From the NCBI GenBank assembly GCA_022749905.1, contig JAKIWU010000088.1, forward strand, positions 1 through 5,835: DNA of 5,835 nucleotides, given 5' to 3'. Under the pieces are notes generated by a model, which made no database searches, was not told the DNA's origin, and saw only the letters and a program-made list of their open reading frames with translations. Made by a program: the position numbers and the translations under genes. Of the stretch, positions 1 to 4,582 are shown piece by piece. Positions within the stretch are counted from its first letter, which is position 1. Each line of letters starts with the position of its first letter. The DNA is from Thermoplasmata archaeon (GTDB lineage: Archaea; Thermoplasmatota; Thermoplasmata; Lutacidiplasmatales; UBA184).

Positions 1-546
1 CATGTCCTTGATGATCTCGCGGCTCAGCGTGGCTGCGAACGCCATGAGCGCGAACGGAAGCACCACCGCGACGTTTCCAACGGCGGCACCACCGTAGAGG
101 AACACCGCGCCGGTGAGGAACGCGACCGCTGCGTTGCCGCCGAGTCCGCCCGCCTTGAGCCGGAACTCGTAGGAGAGCAGCGCTACGAGAGCTCCAACCC
201 AGATGACCGCGAGCAACGGGGCGCTTAGGATGATGGGTGTGATCGCGAGGCCGGACCCTACGAAGAGGGCGATCGTCAGGCGCTGCGCCGCCCGGATCGA
301 GACCGCACCGGTGACGAGGGGGCGGTCGGGGTGGTTGGTGCGATCCGAGTCGCGGTCCCCGAGGTCGTTGAGGACATTGCCCGCAGCGGTCACGAGGCCG
401 GTCGAGAGTCCCGCGAGCAGGAGCGGCCCGAGGAGGGAGGTCTGCAACGGGATGCCCGCGCCGCGCGCGGCCAGTCCCGCAATCACGGTGCCCCCCAACG
501 AGACCAGGACGTTGCCGCCCCGGATCAGCTGAAGATACGGGCGCAC
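1..546 (-). CDS. ubiA: UbiA-family prenyltransferase, probably digeranylgeranylglyceryl phosphate synthase (3' part cut by window edge)
   Basis: Integral membrane prenyltransferase. The likely reaction transfers a second geranylgeranyl chain to geranylgeranylglyceryl phosphate in archaeal ether-lipid synthesis. Read on the minus strand from GTG 546, the frame is open for 182 codons to the window edge. Seen: the start region (RPYLQLIRGGN) fits the family N-terminus. The first Asp-rich, Mg-diphosphate-binding motif NDxxDxxxD lies at residues 60-68 (D61, D64, D68) and is followed by NHPDRPLVTG. YEFRLKAGGLGGN lies at 126-138. SREIIKDM at 175-182 is the beginning of the second Asp-rich motif, where the window stops. 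Hydrophobic stretches at about 15-28, 38-56, 90-124, 139-152 and 157-173 look like membrane helices. The family is usually near 280 residues, so about 100 are missing. The frame also stays open upstream to an ATG at 666, which would add 40 polar residues; I prefer GTG 546 because the homology begins there. The UbiA family is clear; the substrate is inferred from the archaeal setting, since other UbiA enzymes share these motifs. Confidence 0.88.
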   Translation of the reverse strand, partial: MRPYLQLIRGGNVLVSLGGTVIAGLAARGAGIPLQTSLLGPLLLAGLSTGLVTAAGNVLNDLGDRDSDRTNHPDRPLVTGAVSIRAAQRLTIALFVGSGLAITPIILSAPLLAVIWVGALVALLSYEFRLKAGGLGGNAAVAFLTGAVFLYGGAAVGNVAVVLPFALMAFAATLSREIIKDM

Positions 547-664
547 GGGGCGTTCATGGCGGGCGTCGGTCGATAACCCTTGCCCTCGACGGAACGGCGA
601 TGGCGACTCCGAGTGCGGAGCATTAGTAGCCGGGTCCGCTCCCCGCGGAGAGTTTCCGGTACTC
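547..664. other. 118-bp divergent intergenic region between the prenyltransferase and M16 genes
   Basis: This gap must hold promoters for two divergent genes. Besides the element at 571-579, the only other A/T-rich spot is 621-628 (CATTAGTA). It could serve the plus-strand M16 gene with a leader of about 13 bases, or the minus-strand gene with a leader of about 53 bases. No strong TATA box lies at the leaderless distance from ATG 665, and no good Shine-Dalgarno precedes it; a GGAG at 647-650 is 14 bases from the ATG. I see no terminator or strong inverted repeat here. Confidence 0.4.
571..579 (-). promoter_or_regulatory. candidate TATA-like element for the prenyltransferase gene
   Basis: On the minus strand this reads GGGTTATCG, centred about 28 bp before GTG 546, which is roughly the archaeal TATA-to-start distance. 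It shares the TTATC core with the element in front of dtdA. No Shine-Dalgarno sequence precedes the GTG, so a leaderless or nearly leaderless transcript would fit. The element is short and only moderately A/T-rich, so the call is weak. Confidence 0.35.
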
Positions 665-1972
665 ATGTCGCGGTCGGGGTTGGTCGATCGGTTCAGCCTC
701 CCGAACGGTCTCGAGGTGATCCTGGCGCCCACGCCGCGAAGCCCCACGGTGAGCGTCTGGGTCTGGTATCGCGTCGGTTCCAAGAACGAGTGGCCGGGCG
801 TGACGGGTGCATCGCACTGGGTCGAGCACATGCTGTTCCTTGGATCGCCACGGTACCGAAAGGGCGAGATCGACCGGGCGGTGATCGGTGTCGGGGGCCG
901 CCTCAATGCGTTCACGGGCAACGTCTTTACGGCGTACTTCTCGACGGTGCCCCGGGAGCACCTCGCAATCCCGCTCCGCATCGAGGCGGATCGCATGACC
1001 CGAGCGCTCCTCGCTCCAGCCGAGGTGACCCGGGAACGTACCGTCATCCGCTCCGAGCGCGAAGGCGCGGAGAATTGGCCCGAGTTCCGCGTCAGCGAGA
1101 CGGTCGACGAACTCGCCTTCCGCCGGCACCCCTACCGCTGGAGCCCGCTCGGCTATCCGGAGGACATCCTGGCGCTCACGCAAAAGGATCTCGCGGCGTA
1201 CTACCACAGGTTCTACGGTACGTCGAACGCGGTCCTGGTCGTGGCGGGAGGCTTCGACCGCGGGGCGGTTACCCGCACCATCCGCCGCAGATTCGGTCCC
1301 CTCCCTCGGACCGGCGAGGACCCTACGGTATCCACGAAGGAGCCGCCGGCCACGGGCGAGCGGCGCGCGCGGCTCTCCGGTCCCGGTTCGACACCCTCGC
1401 TGACGATCGGGTGGCGGCAGCCCGGCATCGCGGATCGTCGGATCCCGGCGATCGCGATGCTTGACGTGATCCTCGGGGGCGAGACCGCCCTGTTCCGGAT
1501 CGGTCGCCCTTGGGGTTCTTCGGGCGAGCACCCCTCGGCCCGCCTGTATCGCGCCCTGGTGGATTCGGGACTCGCCGTGAGCGCCACAAGCAGCTTCAGC
1601 CCACGGATCCACCCGGGCACGTTCACGATCGACATTCAGGCCGCGAAGGGGATCACCCTCGAGCGACTCGAAGAAGCCGTGCTCCGCGAGACCGAGAGGA
1701 TCGCACGCGCGGGGGTGACCCGACGCGAAATGGACGACGCCCGCGTGAAGGTTCGGCGGGGAGCCGAGCTCGCCTACGAAGGAGCCGGAGCCACGGGGTT
1801 CCGCCTCGGCTATTTCGCGATGCTCGGACCGAAAGGCTTCGAGCGCGCCCTCCTGCGGGCCATCCTCCGCGTTCGCGCGTCCGATGTGCAGGTGGCCGCG
1901 CGCGAACTATTCGAGAGTGCCTCGAGAGTCGTCGTCGGGTACGACCCCACCGGCGACGGGAGCGCTGGTTGA
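665..1972 (+). CDS. M16-family zinc metallopeptidase, catalytic subunit
   Basis: A 435-residue M16 (pitrilysin/processing-peptidase) protein, about the usual length of an M16B half-clamshell chain of two domains. The zinc site is complete: HWVEH at residues 51-55 gives zinc ligands H51 and H55 and the catalytic base E54. The third ligand is E131, 76 residues beyond H55, as the family pattern HxxEH(x74-76)E requires. Other family features are GGRLNAFTGNVFTAYF (77-92) and HPYRWSPLGYPEDI (155-168). In the second domain, SARLYRALVDSGLAV (291-305) aligns with the R...GLAY segment of M16 proteins, but valines stand where the substrate-binding Arg and Tyr should be. There are about 20 residues between GG 271-272 and RL 293-294, against 5 in the neighbouring M16 protein, so a loop insertion is present. 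No signal peptide is visible, suggesting a cytoplasmic peptidase. ATG 665 is the first start in the frame and gives a standard N-terminus. It should pair with the product of the next gene. Family is certain; substrate is unknown. Confidence 0.95.
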   Translation: MSRSGLVDRFSLPNGLEVILAPTPRSPTVSVWVWYRVGSKNEWPGVTGASHWVEHMLFLGSPRYRKGEIDRAVIGVGGRLNAFTGNVFTAYFSTVPREHLAIPLRIEADRMTRALLAPAEVTRERTVIRSEREGAENWPEFRVSETVDELAFRRHPYRWSPLGYPEDILALTQKDLAAYYHRFYGTSNAVLVVAGGFDRGAVTRTIRRRFGPLPRTGEDPTVSTKEPPATGERRARLSGPGSTPSLTIGWRQPGIADRRIPAIAMLDVILGGETALFRIGRPWGSSGEHPSARLYRALVDSGLAVSATSSFSPRIHPGTFTIDIQAAKGITLERLEEAVLRETERIARAGVTRREMDDARVKVRRGAELAYEGAGATGFRLGYFAMLGPKGFERALLRAILRVRASDVQVAARELFESASRVVVGYDPTGDGSAG

Positions 1973-1973
1973 G

Positions 1974-3233
1974 GTGTCCGACCCCTTAGTCATCGAACGG
2001 TCCGAGCGTCCGAGCGGACTCGTGGTCGCTCGTCAAGCCGCTCCCGCGTTTGCACCGAGCATCGCCGCGACTTTCGTGGCTCCCGCGGGCTACGCCTACG
2101 ATCCGTCCGGCTCCGAGGGCCTCGCGCTCCTCGCGAGCAGCCTTGCCTCAAGCGGGGCCGGACGACGGAACCGAATCGAACTCGCTCGTGAGCTCGATCG
2201 CCTCGGGGGGACGCTCCGCACGAGCTGCCATCCGGAATCGGCCGAAGTGACGGTTTGGGGTCCTCGCGCCTCGAGCGAGGCGCTCGTGGCGATCCTCGCC
2301 GACGTTGTCCTCGCCCCCCGGGCCGGAACCGCCGACCTCGACCGCGTTCGCCGACAGCTCTACGAACGCCAACTTCGGGAGACGTCGCAGCCGGAAAGCC
2401 GCGCCGAGCGCGAGCTCTTCCGGGCGGTGTTCCCCCCCGGCCATCCGTATCGGCTGAGCGGCGTTGGCTCGCGACGCTCGATCGGCCGGATTCGTCGCTC
2501 CGACATTGCGCGTTTCCATCATGACCACTTCTCCTCCGAAGGTTCGTTCCTTGTCGTCACCTCGGCCCGGCCGCTCCAAGCGATTGCCCGCTCCGCGGAT
2601 CGCCTGTTCGCGGGGCTGAAGGGCCGACGAGGCCCGAAACTCCCTCAGCTTCCGACCGCGCGGACCCGAACCGGAGCGCTACCCCCGATCGCGATGCCCG
2701 GGCGTGCTCAGGTCGAGATTCGGATGGGCGGTCCGTCGATCGCCCGGGGTTCGGAGGTCTATCCCGCGGCGTACCTCGCGAACGAGATCCTCGGGGGCCG
2801 TCCCCTGCTCGCCCGCTTGTTCCAGAAGGTCCGTGAAGCGCACGGACTGGCCTATCACGCCTCGAGCGAGCTCGAGCCGATGCGGTGGGGCGGGCACTGG
2901 CTCGTGCAGGCGGGCACAGGGCCCGAGCGGACCGCGAAGGTCCTGAAACTCCTCGAGTCCGAGATCGATCGAATCCGCGACACGCCCCCCTCGACGGCCG
3001 AGCTCGAGGCGATCCGAACGAGCGCCATCGGCGAGATCCCGCTGGGCCTCGAAACGACCTCGGGCGCCCACGAATTCGCGGTGGACGTCACCTACCACGG
3101 GCTCCCGGGAGACTTCTACCGGGCGTGGCCCGGCATCCTGCGCTCGGTTCGTCCCTCCGACGTGCGTCGCGCCGCGGAGATCGCGTTCGACGCGACCCGG
3201 GCGGCGACGATCGTGGTTGGCCCGACGGTCTGA
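1974..3233 (+). CDS. M16-family peptidase-like protein, non-catalytic partner subunit
   Basis: A 419-residue M16 protein whose zinc site has been lost. The segment GLALLASSLASSG (49-61) aligns with the HxxEH region but has L52, S55 and S56 in place of H, E and H. The second domain is canonical: ARLFQKVREAHGLAY (280-294) keeps R287 and Y294, the Arg/Tyr pair that binds substrate backbone in heterodimeric M16 peptidases such as mitochondrial processing peptidase. The first subunit has the reverse pattern, so together they would make one active site; this is inference from the two sequences. The start chosen is GTG 1974, one base after the upstream TGA (1970-1972), giving an N-terminus that aligns with the family. 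ATG 1884 is in frame, but it would lie within the upstream gene and add 30 residues without family character. A GGGAG at 1958-1962 is 11 bases from the GTG, and translational coupling to the first gene is likely. The two genes surely form one transcription unit. Confidence 0.93.
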   Translation: MSDPLVIERSERPSGLVVARQAAPAFAPSIAATFVAPAGYAYDPSGSEGLALLASSLASSGAGRRNRIELARELDRLGGTLRTSCHPESAEVTVWGPRASSEALVAILADVVLAPRAGTADLDRVRRQLYERQLRETSQPESRAERELFRAVFPPGHPYRLSGVGSRRSIGRIRRSDIARFHHDHFSSEGSFLVVTSARPLQAIARSADRLFAGLKGRRGPKLPQLPTARTRTGALPPIAMPGRAQVEIRMGGPSIARGSEVYPAAYLANEILGGRPLLARLFQKVREAHGLAYHASSELEPMRWGGHWLVQAGTGPERTAKVLKLLESEIDRIRDTPPSTAELEAIRTSAIGEIPLGLETTSGAHEFAVDVTYHGLPGDFYRAWPGILRSVRPSDVRRAAEIAFDATRAATIVVGPTV

Positions 3234-3260
3234 TTCGACGTTAGCCTGGAAATCCCAATA

Positions 3261-3270
3261 CGCATAAATA
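3261..3270 (+). promoter_or_regulatory. TATA box for the small ribbon-helix-helix gene
   Basis: CGCATAAATA is the best archaeal TATA box in the window, in an otherwise GC-rich 60-bp gap after the M16 operon. Its TAAATA core is centred 26-27 bp before ATG 3294, so transcription should start at or very near that ATG. This separates the small gene from the M16 operon. Confidence 0.65.
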
Positions 3271-3285
3271 CACGCTTGCCGCTCC

Positions 3286-3290
3286 GGAGG
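3286..3290 (+). promoter_or_regulatory. Shine-Dalgarno-like GGAGG before ATG 3294
   Basis: A perfect GGAGG ends only 3 bases before ATG 3294. That is closer than usual, and the TATA box predicts a transcript start at about 3293, after this motif. It would work only if the transcript started some 10 bases further upstream or came by read-through from the M16 operon. It may be coincidental. Confidence 0.35.
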
Positions 3291-3293
3291 AAT

Positions 3294-3560
3294 ATGCCTG
3301 GACCTCAGCGTGGCCCCAGCGATTCGTTGTCGATGCTGCGCAAGAACATCACGATCACGCCCGAGGAGAACGCGTTCCTCGAGCGGCACCCGGAGATCAA
3401 CCAGAGCGCGCTCTTCCGGCAGATTGTCGAAAGCATGATGCTCGCAGAACGTGCGCCGCACGTCGCGTCGGTCTCCAACGTCCGACTCGGCAAGGCTGTC
3501 TACCGCAGCGGCGCGATCATGTTCCAGCGGCCCGGCCGCCGGCGCTCCACCCCCGAGTGA
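3294..3560 (+). CDS. small ribbon-helix-helix-like (CopG/Arc-type) protein
   Basis: An 88-residue protein, probably a DNA-binding regulator. After a loose N-terminal arm (1-13) comes a strand-helix-helix pattern: strand KNITIT (17-22), helix PEENAFLERHP (23-33), turn EINQS (34-38) and helix ALFRQIVESMM (39-49). The phrase FLERHPEINQSALFRQ resembles small archaeal ribbon-helix-helix proteins, in which the strand pairs in a dimer and enters the DNA major groove. The C-terminal 38 residues are basic (GRRRS near the end) and I recognise no further domain. ATG 3294 is chosen from its TATA spacing and the GGAGG. ATG 3333 (residue 14) would give a 75-residue protein starting right at the domain and is a fair alternative; TTG 3276 is less likely. 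It is convergent with dtdA, 48 bp away. The fold is inferred from sequence pattern only; the DNA target is unknown. Confidence 0.72.
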   Translation: MPGPQRGPSDSLSMLRKNITITPEENAFLERHPEINQSALFRQIVESMMLAERAPHVASVSNVRLGKAVYRSGAIMFQRPGRRRSTPE

Positions 3561-3571
3561 ATCTGCTCGGG
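3552..3571. repeat. short hairpin at the convergent gene ends
   Basis: CCCGAG (3552-3557) and CTCGGG (3566-3571) form a 6-bp stem with an 8-base loop that contains the stop codon of the ribbon-helix-helix gene. It lies in the 48-bp region where that gene and dtdA converge. No T-run follows on either strand, so it is not a classical terminator. In such GC-rich DNA a stem this size may be chance. Confidence 0.3.
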
Positions 3572-3608
3572 TCGCTCCAGTCCATGCTTCGGGACGGGTC
3601 CTAGCCTC

Positions 3609-4421
3609 CTATCCCCGACGGGTTGCCGCACTTTCACGGAGTCGTGGCCCGATCCCGGGCAGCAGCGCGGCGTCGGCCGCTCGATGGAACATCAGCCCCT
3701 CGGCTCCGGACGTCGCTGCGAGGGCCGACTGTGCCGCGACAATGGGTTCGACCTCGAGGGCGTGACGGGGAACGATGTGACCGAACGCCCACCGTCGTTC
3801 GAGGGCGATGTCGGTGAAATGCGGTGCGTAATGACCTCCCCCGATTCCCACGGCGATCCTGTCGGCCGCGTCTTCTACGAGTTCGGTGAGGACCCCAGAA
3901 AGGATCCGCACCGCTTCAGAATCGGGACGAGTCTCTGGCTCCGTCGCGATCTCCACGAACACCGCGGGCAGGTCCAGGGCGGGACCGTGGTGGGTGGCCT
4001 CGAAGGTTGCCGGCAAGCCGATAGCCTCGCCGGCATCACGGAGCCTTCGGAGCGCGTCGGTGGCGAGGCGGGGAGCGGCGGGGACGAGGCGTCGCGGCTC
4101 ACCGCCCACGCTCGCTTCCGCGGAGAAGTTCCCGAGCGAGTGGCACGTGAAACAACGAATCCCGGTTTCGCTGCGGTGAACCGAAGGGAACACGATCGCC
4201 ACCCGCACTTGCTGAAGGCGAACCGGTAGCCGCCGGTCGAGGTGGTCGTCATGGATATGCAATCCTGCGCGCCGCAGGAGGAGCACCGAAGGGGAAAGCT
4301 GGCGGAGCGGGGTCCCGTCAACCTGCTCCCCGGTAGACTCCCCGGTCGCGAGTCGCTCTCGAACCGCCGACGCCACGGGATCAGCATCGGACAGGACGAG
4401 GAGGTACGCCGGCTTAGGCAT
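3609..4421 (-). CDS. dtdA: D-aminoacyl-tRNA deacylase, archaeal type (DTD2/GEK1)
   Basis: A 270-residue enzyme that hydrolyses D-amino acids such as D-tyrosine from mischarged tRNA, keeping translation homochiral; the known archaeal and plant enzymes are metal-dependent and cytoplasmic. The family blocks are all visible in order. FPSVHRSETGIRCFTCHSLGN at 78-98 carries the conserved SxH...H.xGN pattern, then GGEPRRL follows at 106-112. EATHHGPALDLPAVFVEIAT is at 141-160, GIGGGHYAPHFTD at 192-204 and FGHIVPRHAL at 213-222. Length matches the family. The start is ATG 4421, giving MPKPAYLLVLSDADP, a proper first strand. An upstream in-frame ATG at 4475 would add 18 residues and would place the promoter and part of the large inverted repeat inside the gene. 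No Shine-Dalgarno precedes 4421, and a TATA-like element about 25 bp upstream suggests a leaderless message. It is transcribed alone, divergent from the SPFH gene. This gene is the best single indication that the DNA is archaeal. Confidence 0.95.
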   Translation of the reverse strand: MPKPAYLLVLSDADPVASAVRERLATGESTGEQVDGTPLRQLSPSVLLLRRAGLHIHDDHLDRRLPVRLQQVRVAIVFPSVHRSETGIRCFTCHSLGNFSAEASVGGEPRRLVPAAPRLATDALRRLRDAGEAIGLPATFEATHHGPALDLPAVFVEIATEPETRPDSEAVRILSGVLTELVEDAADRIAVGIGGGHYAPHFTDIALERRWAFGHIVPRHALEVEPIVAAQSALAATSGAEGLMFHRAADAALLPGIGPRLRESAATRRG

Positions 4422-4443
4422 GGAACCCGGAAGCCGTCGCAGG

Positions 4444-4449
4444 GATAAT
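4444..4449 (-). promoter_or_regulatory. TATA-like element for dtdA
   Basis: On the minus strand the region reads GGATTATCCC, with the A/T core centred 25-26 bp before ATG 4421. It sits in a small imperfect palindrome (CAGG...CCTG, 4440-4453) and touches the large inverted repeat that begins at 4453. The spacing predicts a transcript starting at or next to the ATG. Confidence 0.5.
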
Positions 4450-4452
4450 CCT

Positions 4453-4485
4453 GGGTCGACCGTGGAAGGAGCCACGGTCAGACCC
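4453..4485. repeat. 33-bp inverted repeat upstream of dtdA, candidate operator or hairpin
   Basis: The arms pair over 13 positions. GACCGTGG (4458-4465) pairs with CCACGGTC (4472-4479) around a 6-base centre, AAGGAG. The arms are extended by GGGTC (4453-4457) pairing with GACCC (4481-4485), with a single unpaired A at 4480. It lies about 32-64 bp upstream of the predicted dtdA start and 98-130 bp upstream of the SPFH start, outside both coding regions. That position suits a protein-binding site beside the dtdA promoter. If it is transcribed instead, the RNA would form a strong hairpin. No T-run follows on either strand. Confidence 0.7.
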
Positions 4486-4502
4486 TTTCCGAAATCGCGG
4501 GA

Positions 4503-4548
4503 CGGACCCTTGCTCCGAATCGCCCGGCCCGAGACCTTTGGGGGTCCG
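4503..4548. repeat. second, weaker inverted repeat in the dtdA-SPFH gap
   Basis: CGGACCC (4503-4509) is the exact reverse complement of GGGTCCG (4542-4548), with 32 bases between; adding two flanking bases gives 8 of 9 matches. It contains the same GGGTC/GACCC element as the outer arms of the larger repeat. It lies just before the SPFH promoter element. Chance is a real possibility at this GC content. Confidence 0.3.
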
Positions 4549-4552
4549 ACGA

Positions 4553-4561
4553 GGGTAAATC
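4553..4561 (+). promoter_or_regulatory. TATA-like element for the SPFH gene
   Basis: GGGTAAATC is the only A/T-rich spot near the gene, with its TAAAT core centred 25 bp before ATG 4583. No Shine-Dalgarno lies between, so a leaderless transcript is expected. The spacing repeats that seen for dtdA and the ribbon-helix-helix gene. Confidence 0.5.
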
Positions 4562-4582
4562 GCCCCTGCGAATCGCGGGGCC

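Noticed and set aside
203..532. 109-codon plus-strand frame at the left end
   Set aside because: Antisense to the prenyltransferase, whose Asp-rich motifs and hydrophobic segments are clear.
580..1464. 294-codon open frame on the plus strand overlapping the first M16 gene
   Set aside because: Out-of-frame shadow, extremely rich in Arg, Pro and Gly, with no family pattern; the M16 frame explains the region.
623..1612. 329-codon open frame on the minus strand opposite the first M16 gene
   Set aside because: It lies wholly antisense to a gene with certain family motifs, has no recognisable motif and an Arg/Gly/Pro-rich composition typical of shadow frames in GC-rich DNA.
1884..1973. ATG 1884 as start of the second M16 gene
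   Set aside because: It would overlap the first gene by about 90 bases and add 30 residues that do not fit the family N-terminus; GTG 1974 fits both the junction and the alignment.
2679..3461. 260-codon minus-strand frame opposite the second M16 gene and the ribbon-helix-helix gene
   Set aside because: It runs across two plus-strand genes and the promoter between them and shows no domain; shadow frame.
3561..3608. Transcription terminator between the convergent genes
   Set aside because: Only a 6-bp stem is present and neither strand has a T-rich tract, so no terminator can be called.
3684..4229. 181-codon plus-strand frame within dtdA
   Set aside because: Antisense to conserved DTD2 motifs; nothing recognisable in its product.
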